Shown here one piece after another: positions 36,706 to 48,965 of a DNA stretch of 64,000 bases (the first letter of the stretch is position 1; the number at the start of each line of letters is the position of its first letter). The notes below the pieces were generated by a model that saw only the letters and a program-made list of their open reading frames with translations, ran no database searches and was not told the origin of the DNA. The DNA is from Rachycentron canadum. Lineage: Eukaryota; Chordata; Actinopteri; Carangiformes; Rachycentridae. A program made the position numbers and the translations under genes. The stretch lies in the NCBI GenBank assembly GCA_038496675.1, contig CM076659.1, positions 2,142,110-2,206,109 on the forward strand, given 5' to 3'.

Positions 36706-38447
36706 CATTCTTTCAGGGGGACAAAAATAAAAACCACTCATCCTTTGAGTTGTGTGAGTCTTACAAAGCGTCTATTGACACAAAGGCTAAACTTAATTGA
36801 TCGCCAATAGTCTGAGACGTTAACAAGTCTCTTAATAATCCAGTGAAATAGCCGACTGTGGATAAGTAATTCTGCATCAATAAAGCACATTTAACAGAAA
36901 TTAACGAGCCTTTAAAAAGGTGGATTAAGGTGAGTGTGTATCTAATGATGTGTAATGACCAGTAAACAACATTGTTCTCCAGATAAATGACTGTGATCAC
37001 ATGGCACTGACATAATCAGCAGGTTGTTTACAGGCAGTAGGTCCTGTTGTACGGCCTTTGTTGTGTTCATGGCAGCGTAATCTTGATTCTTGTGTGCATG
37101 TAAATGAAGTCCCTGTTGTGGACGCTTCAAATGAATCAACTCCCTCTCGGTTCACCTGTTTCCATGTCGGCGGCGTCCGTTACATAATCACAGCGCGGTG
37201 ATTACAGGTCTCATACTGGCAGAGCAATTACCCCGGCTTGGTCATTATCACCTCATAACATCATCAGCTCTCGACGTATCAGCACAGACAACATAGCTGC
37301 ATATTACTCAGCGTTGGGGTCACAAAATGCATCTGCTGTACTAATGCAGTGTAATTTGTTCATTATAATAGGTGTGAAAGTAATAGGTGTAAACACTGAT
37401 AAGCACATTTGTGATACCTATTATTCTCACGTGTTTTTGGGTGCAGACTTTTGGAAGAGACTGAATTAAACACATGAAGAAAAAGAGTCAAACTTAGATT
37501 TAAATTTAAATCAGTCTGATGATATGAAATGTTTTGATGTAGCTCAACAGTAAACGACATTGCAGTGAGATAACAATATTCCCTCTTTAGCTTCACGTCT
37601 CATTTGTGAAGAGATTTAAATCAGTATTTGCTCTTATTAAATCATTTAAAGAACAGAATAATGTATCAAATTGACTCAGTATCATTATTTCATAGGATAA
37701 CTGAAAAAGTGAATTATTGAACTGTTACTGAGACGAAATCACTCATCGTTTTGTTAATGCTCTGCACATTTGCCACATTTGCAGGGGTGTAAAGTAACTA
37801 AGTGCATTTACTCCATAATTCACATAATAGTCACAAAATAATGTTTATGGTTTTCTCTAAAAGACCCCGTCACAGCGTGTCACCTCAGTGTTCGATCTCC
37901 CCCCACATTTCACATTAACTCTGACACGTGTGTCGCTGCACAGTGTTTAAAGACAAACGACACATAACATTTTTCTGGTCTCAGTTCAAGCCTCTGCCTG
38001 GTAGAACAAACTTCATCCGTTTCTGTTCACAATATGATGAATGCAAAGAGGTGGATGGATCCTGGGGTCTTTGCTTTGCCTTATGTACTGTCTCTGAGTC
38101 TAGAACCATTTGTAAATCCATATCCGCAGAGTACAGGTGTTGATTAATCCTCTCGACATTTTCCTGAGACAGTCTTTCATTCGTATTGACATTCTTGCAG
38201 CTGCCTGGCGAGTGGTGGGGAAATGAAAGCGCTGCTGTGGTATTTTGGAAGCCCCTCAGAAGTCACACTTACACGGGGTAGCTGCTGTGATGGCCTACAT
38301 TATGGAGTTTATGGCCTGCGGGGGTCTGCTCCCACTAGCCCACCCATAGGACCTGAGGAAAGTGCCTGTCCCTGACTGGATCAGCACATGCCCCAATCCT
38401 CAGCCCCAGTTTACTGCAGACAGCTGTTCAGGCTGTGATGCACAATG
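36706..38447. other. Unique non-coding DNA with small repeat scrap
   Basis: No gene. At 37,786-37,823 'GTAAAGTAACTAAGTGCATT' and 'TACTCCATAA' are a scrap of a very common fish repeat. TAATAGGT at 37,381-37,388 and ACCTATTA at 37,416-37,423 form a small inverted repeat. The frames here have no domains. Confidence 0.45.
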
Positions 38448-39194
38448 TACACCAATCAGCCATAACATTATCACCACTGACAGGTGGAGTCAATAACACT
38501 GATCACCTGGTTACCATGGTTACCTGTCAGTGGTGGATACATCAGGCAGCAGCTGAACATTTAGTCCTGAAGTTGATGTGTTGAAGCAGGAAAAATGGTC
38601 AAGTGTGAGGATGTGAGGGACTTTGACTTTGACCAAACTGAGTCAGAGCTTCTCCAACACTGCAGCTCTGTGGGATGTTCCTGGGCTGCAGTGGTCAGGA
38701 CCGGATACCGCAGCTCACCTTCAGTGAACCAGATGAACCATTAGGGCAATTGGTCAGTTGCCCAGGGGCCCAACACTCCTAGAGGGCCCAAGACAGTGAG
38801 GGCATAAGCAACATAGCTGGTTAAAATCTGAATCCCTTTACGTGAACCTGTCCACTGATGTGTGCGTGTGAGGGATGACATTTCTTTACCGAGCATCAGA
38901 GAAGCTAACGTGAGCTAACAGCTAACATTAGCAGTTAGCTCACGTTAGCACAGCGAGAAGTCCACAGCGAGTGTCACTGTTAGCTTAGTGTTAGCTGCAC
39001 AAAACCAGAAGATGCCTGTCAGTTTAACACGTTCTCTCATTATTTAGGTTTAAAAGTTGTTCATTTTGCCAGATTGTAGAAGCATTTATCCTCTGAACGT
39101 CGTCTATGCTGCTCTGTAGAAATGTTTTAGCTCTTGAGAGAGAAACCCACACGGTGTTAGGCAGGTGGTCATAATGTTGTGGCTGATTGGGGTA
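38448..39194 (+). mobile_element. Tc1-like DNA transposon remnant with foreign centre
   Basis: Terminal inverted repeats are clear: left CACCAATCAGCCATAACATT (from 38,450), right ATAATGTTGTGGCTGATTGG (39,171-39,190). TA lies at both outer borders (38,448-38,449 and 39,193-39,194), as expected from Tc1/mariner target duplication. From ATG 38,595 the start of the transposase is still readable: M-V-K-C-E-D-V-R-D-F-D-F, then SELLQ, then CSSVGCSWAAVV, corresponding to the N-terminal helix-turn-helix region. It has lost about six codons and is shifted. Homology stops near 38,735. The catalytic DDE domain is absent and about 400 bases of unrelated sequence take its place. It is a non-autonomous, inactive relic. 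Cut-and-paste movement could only be in trans. Confidence 0.85.
38904..38949. repeat. Perfect 16-bp inverted repeat (hairpin)
   Basis: GCTAACGTGAGCTAAC at 38,904-38,919 and its exact reverse complement at 38,934-38,949, with a 14-base loop. It lies in the foreign centre of the Tc1-like relic. Confidence 0.95.
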
Positions 39195-40263
39195 AAGCTG
39201 AATAAAGCCTGAACTATCATCATTTACTCGTAACAGTATTTCACATCCTGAACATTACAGCACAGTAGACGTGATCCATGACTTGACCCCACCAGTAACA
39301 CTGCAGCTCGCCCACCCCTCTCACCGTGGAGCCAGGCACAAATAGAGCGACTGCCCCCGCCGGCTGCCCTGGTGGAAAGGGGTGGTTTTATTGTGGTTGT
39401 GTTCTCTAGCTGAGTCGTAATGAGTTGCATTGCTCTGTGCTGCAGCTCTGACATGGTGTAACTGTGTTACACTGCGGTCGACTCCACACACAGCCAAGAA
39501 AAGAATTTCATGGTGGTGGTTCAGCCACAGATAAAGGCTTTCTCTTCATTAAAAAAATAAATAAACAAGGACAGAAAATGATATATCAACACGTTATTGA
39601 CATTACATTTTTCTCTCCCTTCATCTCATTACGATTCCTCAGCTGTGTTGTTGCCAAAGTTTCAGATGGAGAAGTGCTCGCAAAGTAATTTAAAAGTTCA
39701 ATCACGTACAGTAGGAGCAGTTTGTACTTTGACAACTCCTGGCACACACTTAGTACAGTTAGTAATACAAGCAGACATATACACACACACATACACACAC
39801 GCAGATATTAGTGTACAAAACCAGCACATGACAAAAACCAGAATCAGTTCATTGCTGTTTAAGTGTTGAATAAACACACCTCACTTTGTTTTTGGACCTT
39901 TGGAAAGTGATGGATGCCTTTTCTTCCCTGAGAAGATTGTGCACAGTTTAGAGAGTTTAGCTGGGGGTGGAATATTATGCAAAGAGGCATTTCTACCAAA
40001 AGGTTTTTTTATTTTTTTGCGGGTCAGGTTTAACACTTACTGATGGAGCAGCGAGAGGAATCTTGGCTTCTGCACTTATCTGGTGTGTGGAGTGTGGGGT
40101 ACTTTCCTCCCTCTTTCCTCCATTTCTTCTCTATCTCTGGCACCAAACTTATCAAAATAATGTGCAGTAAGATCATTTTTGGCTTGCGCCTGACAAACTG
40201 ATATAAATTTCAATCTGACTCCGACAGAAGTTTTCATTTTGCCAAGAGTGCAAAAAAAAAAAA
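39195..40263. other. Unique non-coding DNA
   Basis: No gene. A small CA-rich patch is near 39,779-39,800. Overlapping short frames on both strands have no domains. Confidence 0.5.
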
Positions 40264-40285
40264 AGCGTGTTGTGTGTGTGTGCGT

Positions 40286-40379
<94 letters not shown>
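40264..40379. repeat. Long (TG)n microsatellite
   Basis: About 115 bases of nearly pure TG with three CG interruptions near the left end (TGCG units), preceded by a poly-A run at 40,252-40,264. Three overlapping minus-strand frames of about 100 codons consist of His-Thr repeats and are artefacts. Confidence 0.97.
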
Positions 40380-40380
<1 letters not shown>

Positions 40381-41091
40381 GGGAGGTGTGCCGCATACGT
40401 TCTGTGAACACAAGTTAAAATTGTGACCATAGGAGAAGATGAGTTGGCCAGGAAATGTTGTGTGTTCAAACAACATCCAGGATAAACAAATGAACAAATT
40501 CTTCCACGTCTGAGCAAAATCGCAGCCTCGCTTCCCCACTTGAGAATCGCTTTAATAACTCAATTATTATTCCTTGGAATCATTATTATTATTAACATCA
40601 CCACCTGTTGGGAACCTCTCCAGCTCAGCTGAGAAACTAATGTGAAAATATTCACTGACTTCACTTTGATATGATGCAGCCTTTTCTCAGGCGCCGTCCT
40701 CTGTGCCGCGTCCAAGATGGCTGGGCGGCGACCTTGACTCCGCTCTGCCTGGGGATGCCACTCAGCGGTGTGCCATCAGCGCCCCGGTCCAGTTTGGCAC
40801 CGGCTTCAGGAGCAGGAATCTTGCACCCTCATTACACCTCAGCCACTCTAATTACAACCTGCTCAAGAGCTGTTATCCTACACCTCACAGCGACAATGAC
40901 AGCGCCTCCTCTTAGAGGCCTGGCCGGTTTTCTGCACCGAGGCGCAACACAACACCCCCTGTAAATAAATGACGGTCCTGCTGGAAAGAACACGCAACAC
41001 ATACCAATTACTAACTGAAGCCTGTGATCTGTCGGAGGCAAACATTTTCCTGGATTTAACATTTCTTTAAGGCACAAACGCTCTCGGATTT

Positions 41092-41117
41092 TGATGATGA
41101 TGATGATGATGATGATG
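41092..41117. repeat. (TGA)n microsatellite
   Basis: About eight TGA/GAT triplets. Confidence 0.9.
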
Positions 41118-42176
41118 GCGAGGATGGTTTAATGTATTCAACTAAACGATGATGAAACCAAGCAGAATTCTTTCTGGCCCTTCACTCGGCTTCATGGAGG
41201 AGAAATCCATTTACACAACAGGCACTGAATTGGGCGATGAATGTGTTCCATGGTGTCCTATCACACACACATTATTGTTTGAGATCCTGTGTTATGCTGA
41301 CAAATCCTCTCGTGGCAGCAATCACCTAAGCGTCTTCCATGAAAGGGATGTACATATTCCTCCACTTATTTCAGAATTTATTGTGTTCATCACTAATCCA
41401 AAGATGGGTTCCTCATGTAATACCCGCCATCTAATCATTCTTAGCACTCCAAGGGCTTGTTAGACAAGATCCTGCAGACTGTAATTGTTTTGTCAATTGA
41501 TGCCGTAGAAAAGCAGAGATAGATTAGAGAGCAGGAAACAGTGGAATGATATTGTGGAAGGTAGAAAAATTGCTGTTATTTAAAAATATATAAATTCTCC
41601 CAAATTAAAAAGTGCATGCCTCTGTGGACTCCTCGCTGGTTCGTCTTTGAACACATTGTTTTTAGTGGCCGACTTCTGAGCTGTGTGACAGTGAGCGGCT
41701 GCTGCCTACTGTATGTCCCTGCTGAACCTAAACATATTACACAGCATAATGTTTTTATAAAAGTCCATATTAGGCCGCGCAGATCTTAAAAGGTTTATGA
41801 CGACCATTTAGCATCATGAGAGCGAAGCTTAACATGGCCATGTCAAGATAACATGCAAGCATCCGTGTTGTTTTCATTGGCTGTCAGCACAGATTTTACA
41901 GTGGCTGCAGGGAAAAGGGGCATATGCGCTTAAGATGCTCCTGCAAGGGCTGTCACTGCAGGAGAGCAGGGACAGGGACGGGGAGGCGCAAAAATAGAAC
42001 AAGAGAGACAGAGAGCTCTCCTGTCCAAAAAGATGATAAGGAAGAATGGAGCACAGTGGATAATTTGACAGGAGTAGGGGGATAATATGGGAGCAGTATT
42101 TTATTTGAAACGGCATATCTCCTCTCATCCGAGCCTCGTTCAGTCGTCTGTGCTGCTCTGGAAAAAAGAAAAAGGG

Positions 42177-42196
42177 AAAAAAAAAAAAAAAAAAAA
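42177..42196. repeat. Poly-A tract
   Basis: Run of 20 A, preceded by A-rich sequence. Confidence 0.9.
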
Positions 42197-42900
42197 GGAG
42201 TGCACCGGCGAGAGCGGCGCTGCAGAAACTAGGTGGAGCTATTGCTTACATCTGCGTCCACTGCTGGGGAATCAGGGCCAAGAGAGAGGGGAGGGGAGAA
42301 GACAATGTTTAGGAAATGAATGCAGTGCAGGGCTGGGTCACAGCCTGGAATAAGACCTCAGGGGTAGAAGAAAAGGGAGTAGCACTGTGAACTGTGCACC
42401 TGTCACACAGGATCTAGAGGGTCTCAGACTTAAAGTACAGCTTTAGGCCTGCTTGTTACTCCGGAGGAGGGCAAAATATGAGAAAATGTCTGCGCGGTTC
42501 ATTCTTTATCGAATTGGTGCTGCACTACACCCCTAAAGATGACACCCAACAGAAATTAATCTATAGGGAGATTGTGTTGCAGTAATGCTGAGTTGAAATT
42601 TGCAGACTAAATTACTCTTTGGCTCTATCTCCCCCATCACCCATGCATCATAAAAGCAGGGGTTTAGTGTGAGATGAATAATCTCGCTCCAGCATGCCTC
42701 TCTTCTGCTGCTCCCCCTCACGCCATAATCGTCAGAAGGCGAGCCAGCTTAGTCAACCCTGTGCTACGGGCCAGGATAATAATTGCTGTATTAATTGGTG
42801 TTGTCCAGGCTAGACAGAATATAAGAGATCCCACTGGGGCTAATAATTAATGTTTTTTTACCCTCTCTTTCTCTCCTCCTGCTCTACCTCCACCACCACA

Positions 42901-42901
42901 G

Positions 42902-42933
<32 letters not shown>

Positions 42934-42936
42934 ACA
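42901..42936. repeat. (CA)n microsatellite
   Basis: CA repeat with one TA interruption. Confidence 0.9.
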
Positions 42937-43299
42937 CTCCCTCCCTGCCTTCATTTGCTGTATCATTAAGAAAGAGCTTCAATACCTCCACCAATCTGAG
43001 GAGCAGGATGATGACGTCTCGCAAGAGTATTTTTAGATAAGGCGGTGGACAACAGCTCTATCGCCTGTGCTGATTATGTTTATTCTTTAATCTGGCGCTA
43101 CATAAAGATCCAGGTATCATGTGTTCCTGGCTGTTCGCAGTTGTCTGTGGGGATGAAGGGTCACGTAGAGGCCTGATACAGGAGCCTGGGCTAAAGCTGA
43201 ATTACACAGGCTTGATGGGAACGTCCAGTAAAAGCTCAAAATATTACATCCAGGAAATCTGCTGCTTATAATAACCCCCCAACCCCGACTACTCCCCCT

Positions 43300-43470
43300 C
43301 TACACAACTTTTGCACATGTATTTATATTTTTCTCTAATACTTTAGTGTTAAATGTTTGCATTTGTATTTAAGTTGATACCTTCAGTGCTTCTTTACCTT
43401 CTCACTATGTTTAATGTTAGTGTTTCTCGCACCAAAGCACCTTCTAGGTACTGAACCTGATTCTGTTTCT
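43300..43470 (+). repeat. Repeat family F, copy 2 (LINE-tail-like)
   Basis: 'TTTTGCACATGTATTTATAT', 'TTTAAGTTGATACCTTCAG' and 'CTTTACCTTCTCACTATG', then 'CCTGATTCTGTTTC', parallel the block at 23,480-23,675. The order and terminal word suggest a retroelement 3' UTR. Confidence 0.6.
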
Positions 43471-45721
43471 AAAGAACGCAGAACAGTCTGTACAGTAAGT
43501 CGTGTGCACGTCTGCGCTATATTCTCCTCGCCTTTGTTCTCCTAACCCCGATGGCTGCTGTACTACTGCCCCTCCTGGTGCAAACCTGCTTAAGTTCCCC
43601 CGTGGAAGCACAGTGAGTCAGTGTGAGAGCGACTGCCAAAGAGGAGGAAAGCGTTTTATGAAAGGCAACACAGGAGCTCATGGCAGTTTTACGCAGCCCT
43701 CCACCTTCAGGAAACAGATAATTACAGGCTGCATTATGTGCTGCAGTATCATGTCAGAAAGTATAGTGACTGCACAGGACTGCTGAATGTGCTATTACAG
43801 CATGTGTTCCAATTGTAAAATGATGATTATACTCTATGATCCTTTTAATGACAGATATGGGGATTTTTTTTTTCTTTTTTTGCTCAGCTGGTATTTAGCA
43901 CATATCTCAGTGTGGTGCTCACAATTTAAGGGAGAGCGAACACAAATTTGGAAGTAGTTAAGAGAAAATGGTCCTAATAGGAATCTCACTGGGTTATTTT
44001 CAAATATAAGCCCGACCGCACACTAACTTACAGATCTGTCACAGCTTTAATTTACTGACCTCCCGTGGCGTACTTGTTCTTTTCATTTCTTTCTCTCTCC
44101 CTCTCTTTCTTTCTTCCTCTTGCTTCCAGGATAAAAAAAGAAATGATTGAGGAAATAACCCCTTCCCTTTTGGGGGCCGATTGAAGGTCATTCAAACATG
44201 AGTACCTGTGCTGTGGAGATTAGGCAGCTCAGTATTAACAGGCTTCATTTCAAGTCATTTGAGGTCATATCTGGCGTGTCACAGAAACTGTCGCCTTAAC
44301 GTTGGCTCTGTTGTCCTCAACCAAGTCTATTTACTGTACGCCTTAATTGTAGCCGCAGCTTTAATAAGGCCCAAACGGAGTGAAAAAACAACTCCTCTGT
44401 AATAATGTGCAGGGGGAATTGGCCGAGGTGCAGCTCAGCTCTGCAGCTGGGTGGGGAATTAGGACCATGTAGAGGCCCTACTTTGTTAACAGTCCTGACA
44501 GGGTTATTGACCATCTTCTTTAATTACAGGTACTGACACACTCACACTTAATGCCTGAGTGTCACCCACATGAAGGTGCAAATTAGTTTCCACTTGAGGA
44601 ACCAGGGTGCGCCACAAATCAGAGTAACGACATCCATTGGCCTCAGACATCAAGCTGCATCAACTCAAGTATCTGTGCAGGTCAGTTTCATCAGGCCTGG
44701 GAGCCAATGTATGGAAATAAACAAAAGATAGAGCGGCGTCTTCCTTCGCTTTATGTTTGTCTCTTTATGAGAATTTATGTTCCATGAGAATAGTTCGGTG
44801 CAAGGGTACATGTGTGCACATGTAGGACAGAATGCTGCCACCATGGTTGGTATTTCCATAGAAAAGGTTTATGAAGCCCGGAGGGCAAATTAAATGGCTG
44901 CATTCCCAACGTGCCCTGTTTTGCACCACACTGGCAGTTAACTTTAATGGGAGTCTCGCATTAATTATTCTTTTTTTATTCCCGATTCATTTCCAGGTTC
45001 CCAGTTCCATTTGATCTTGGTCAAACTAAGAGTTGAAATCCATTGAAAAGGGACGATTCTGGCCCCATAATGCACCTCCTCCTCCTGCTGCAGAGGCTTT
45101 TCCCTCCTCAACATCTGCAGCAGGCCAGCACCTCTGGAGAGGGCACGACACAAGGGAAACCTACAGTATTACTTTTCACTTTTCACCCGTACTCACCTCT
45201 GACTCATGGGTGTTACCTCGGTGAACTATCAACTAATCAGCTTTCTACACGTATCTGCCCAGACGTCCACAGTTTGCCTGTTATTCTCTGGTCTTGTGCA
45301 GAAGAAGGTGAACTCTGTGGGGCTGAAATCAGGCCGTCATTAGCAGAGGAACAGATTGTCTTTTCTTCCAGAGCCTCTGTCCTTCAGATAAACAGGCCTG
45401 AGTGCTGACACATGATCCCCTCAACTAACACAGCCCATCCTGACCAACTGATGGGAGGAATAGTAATCAGACAGCCGCTCACATGGACGTCACGCTATCC
45501 TGCCCATAGGATGCGAGTTTAAAACTACTCACCAGGTTGGAATGAACAACGTGTTGAATGAATTTGAAGAATATTTCACCTCTTATTAACTGGGACTGTT
45601 GGGAAACCCCTTACAGTAAAATGTTAAATTACACTTGTGGATTAGAATAAGCACCAAAACAACTGCATGTGCTCTGTATCCTCCACAGCACTTTGAAATT
45701 GATTGTTAAGAAGCAGAAATC

Positions 45722-45744
45722 AAAAAAAAAAAAAAAAAAAAAAG
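45722..45744. repeat. Poly-A tract
   Basis: Uninterrupted run of 23 A. Confidence 0.95.
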
Positions 45745-47441
45745 GAGGTGGCTCTCGTTCTTGGCAGCCGCCGCCTAATGGTGTGTTTTCATCCAAGCTG
45801 TCTTTGTGATCTCTTCCTGCAGGAGCCTGGTGTTCTGTCAGCCGCCCAACTCAGGCAATAACTGTCATTAATTAGTCTGATAAATTACGTCCAAAACAAT
45901 GACATGTTTAAATGGTCCAATTTAGCTCAAATCCTAAATGAGATATTACATCAAAAGCCAGCCGTTTCTCTCTTTTAGCCCATTTAAAAAGGCATACTGC
46001 CTTCCTGAAAGCGTTTTAAAGGTTACGATTTCCTAAGATGATAAAGCAGTACCTTTTAATGAAATTCTAATTAGTAATTTCATGGACTTTGTTACCAACC
46101 ATATCTGATTAGTGCACATTTTCACAGCCCACTTTAATTAAGCACACTTACAGTACAGTTTCAAACATTCCCCACTTGAAGATGGAGCGCGGCGCATCAA
46201 AAAAAACTTACTTTGTAAACACAAATGTTGCAATTTCCTTTTTTTAATAATTAGATTAAATTTGAATAAATTTCTTTTTTCGTGTGTGTGTGTGTTTGTG
46301 GAAATGTGTTTTTTTCCACGTGCCCTTGAACATGAAAAATGTGGTGATGATAAGGTTCTCATTACCTACCATGATTTTGCTTATTATTTAATATGATGAC
46401 AACACAATTAATTGGCTTCAGTTTTTTTTTTTTTTTCCTTGTTTGTGCATTTTTCATGTTTTTATTTTTGGAAGTTTTGCCTGAGCTTAAACTCGGCACC
46501 ATGTGCTCGGACTTCGATGTGTGCCCACACTTAAAATTAGTTGATTTGCCGATGAAAATACGGCTGTATGTGGGAGGGGCCGCTCCAGGTCGATGTTTCG
46601 ACATGTCTGTGTTTTTAAGGAATATTCAGACTGTAATCACATTACGCTTTTTCCAAGTAGGTTGTGTGTGTCTCCTGTCCCATTTTGTCAGAGCCAATTA
46701 CACACTGTTTGTGTGCCGCCGAAGCTTTGGGACTGTCGACCAAGGAGCCCCGAGACATAATCTGATTTCACTTTCATTCAAAACGTTTTCCACTTTGAGT
46801 TCTAATCCTGGTTTCACAATATGACCTCTGGCCTTGAATATCAACCGGACCGGAGTCGGTATTTAATGTTCATCAGCGCTCGATGTGGGAGTCTTCCCTT
46901 CACAGTGGAGTGCTTTTGACACAGCCCTCACCCAGCCGCCCCACAGTGGGCCCCAGCGGACCCTCTCAGGTCCCTAACCACACAAGTGTTTCCACGGTGG
47001 CGAAACTGTTTCAGTCTGACTGACATCCCAGTGTTGGGATACAGAGTTATAAAAGTGCACAAAGCGTGACAGACCACCTTGGCCCTACCTCCTCGCCCCA
47101 TCTCTCCTTTTAAACATGGAGTCCACCCTGTCAAGTCACATGCCGGAGCCGTAATTTAGACTAATAATTACCAGACATCACCACAATGAAACATCAGTGT
47201 CTGAACTTCTTTGGACCAAACTGAATTTTAATACATTTGGAAAAGGTTGGCCGGAGGCAGGAACCCCGCACACTGGGAAAGGCATCGCACATGTGGAAGC
47301 ACTTTGGGAAGTGATAAATGATTTGAAATCCACAGCGTCCCTGAAAATGGAAATTAGGGCGAACAGGTGTTAAATGGGAACCACTGGTGCATTTTGAACA
47401 GGGGAAAGAAAACGTCCCAGGTCTTTGGGGCCAGATGTGAC

Positions 47442-47466
47442 GGGGCTGGGCCCGGGATGGGGAGGG
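47442..47466 (+). other. Canonical G-quadruplex motif
   Basis: G4-CT-G3-CCC-G3-AT-G4-A-G3: five runs with loops of 1-3 bases. A further G-rich run is at 47,570-47,583. Predicted only. Confidence 0.7.
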
Positions 47467-48459
47467 CGTTGCTGAGTGGTCATGGCCCGAGGTGTGTGAT
47501 GTGTGGAGGCCCCATGTGCCTGGCCTCCCCTCCAAGAAATAACGGATCACTTGTGTCAGCTGTTCTTGGAGGGTGGGGGGGGGGCTCTCTCTCTCTCTTA
47601 CTCTACCCATTGCCACAAATACGCTGCTTCTCTGGAGTGCATAAATAGAAATGTTATCAATTTAGCTTTAGCATAACTCATAGATAACACGTGTGAAGTC
47701 ATTTTTAGCCCTGATCTGTGCATGTGAGGTATTCCAGCTAAAGAATATGATAATAGAAGCTTCAGCTTGCACATTCTCATCACCTCTGGCATTATTGCTA
47801 ATTTGTATGGGTGCCGTCTTTAACATGGATAATTGCCATAAATTGGAGCTTTATTCACAGAGGGTCAGGAAATGGCCAAGTATAACAGCCATCCAGCGAG
47901 GAAGACTAATTTTCCCTCCGCTCTGCCTCGTACTCTTAACTGGAATTTTCAGGCCAAGGGAACTGGGCTGAAACCTAAATGCCCATGATTTCATTCACAT
48001 CATGCCTGGGGTCTTTTCACCTCAGGGAGCCATTTTAAATGTGATGAGTCATTTACATTGTCAGAGATAATGAATGAAAAACAAAATGTTGCTTGCGTTA
48101 CAGAAAATAGCTCGAGTAGTGTAGGAGGAACACGGGTTGGGTTTCATCGATGAATATTCACTAATTCGAGACAATCTGAGCGCTGACGCAAAAACACCTA
48201 AACACACGACCTCCATTTTCCAAATACACACACACACACACACTCACTGTTTGGTCGACTTTCTTGGTGAATCCCCCCCCCCCCCGTCAGTCTCAACTTT
48301 CTCTGCTGACCTCATGAAAACTTTCTCAGACTCAGCCGACCTGTCCTCTCGTTTTAGCTCGAATCTCTCAGGTCGTTTTGTCCCAGCTGTCAAAATAAGA
48401 GGCGTCAACATGAGACACATTCACATTCACTGATGATGTCGAAGCAGCGTTCAACGCAT

Positions 48460-48640
48460 AGACCAGCCATAAACCTGGACCTGGACTCTGAGTCTGACAA
48501 GTGAAGCCTTCAACCTTCATTCTATCAGGGGGCGACTCCACTGGTTGTTAAAAGAAGTCCATGTCTGTTGAAGTCTATGGGAAAAAGATCAAATTCTCAC
48601 TTGTTATTAGCTCATTTAAGAGGAAAATAGACCATAAAGC
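48460..48640 (+). mobile_element. Family A element copy A5, left part
   Basis: 'ACCTGGACTCTGAGTC', then the CTCF-like core with one extra change (CTATCAGGGGGCGA, 48,522-48,535), then a shortened family body to 'GACCATAAAGCAGG'. The section with GTAAACGTTTTCCTAATGAG is deleted. Confidence 0.8.
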
Positions 48641-48965
48641 AGGGTATGTGTTAGGGTGTGGACACACACTGGATCCATGGCGTGTGGATCGTGGTCGCTG
48701 TTGCTACATGTGTTCACACCATCTGTTTACATGGAGTTGGCTGGAAATGAATTTTGGATTTATTTTTGACAGTAAGCGTCTCTAAACGTCTGTAATGAAA
48801 AGTGCAGTGACGTCGTTTATTGAGCGACAAAGTCCATGTCAGGAGGACGTTGAGGTGGATGAGTCGACAAAATGGTAATATGACACAGGAGAGTGGTGTT
48901 CGATTCCCATGTGAAAGTAGCTGTTTATGTTGTTTCTATTATCCATGATCATCTGTTGTTATTCT
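48641..48965 (+). repeat. Repeat D copy 1, inside family A copy A5
   Basis: The right part (48,800-48,960) shares 'GTGCAGTGACGTCGTTTATT', 'GCGACAAAGTCCATGTCAGG', 'GTTCGATTCCCATGTGAAAG' and 'TAGCTGTTTATGTTGTTTCT' with 51,535-51,700. It lies between the two halves of A5. Its class is unknown. Confidence 0.75.

Larger units (their letters stand above)
40380..43299. other. Unique non-coding DNA, CNE-like at 41.1-41.5 kb
   Basis: No gene. (TGA)n at 41,092-41,117, poly-A at 42,177-42,196, (CA)n at 42,901-42,936. The 41,130-41,490 block is unique and uniform in composition. It contains a 104-codon frame (41,149-41,463) without recognisable domain or splice sites, so a CNE is more likely than an exon. 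A frame of 97 codons at 40,671-40,964 is likewise unconvincing. Confidence 0.4.
43471..48459. other. Unique non-coding DNA, CNE-like blocks
   Basis: No gene. The blocks 44,170-44,540, 46,000-46,200 and 47,640-48,100 are unique and motif-rich. The last has a perfect AP-1 word TGAGTCA at 48,045-48,051. Poly-A at 45,722-45,744, poly-T at 46,423-46,438, (CA)n at 48,227-48,244, C13 at 48,273-48,285. The frames 46,393-46,824 (143 codons) and 47,194-47,616 (-, 140 codons) have no domains. The first begins in the poly-T tract. Confidence 0.4.

Noticed and set aside
40076..40539. Three overlapping His-Thr-rich frames, minus strand
   Set aside because: They are translations of the TG microsatellite.
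46393..46824. 143-codon open frame, plus strand, with a hydrophobic start like a signal peptide
   Set aside because: The Phe-rich start is the translation of a poly-T tract, and the rest has no known domain.
47194..47616. 140-codon open frame, minus strand
   Set aside because: It arises mainly from GC-rich sequence around a G-quadruplex motif and has no domain.
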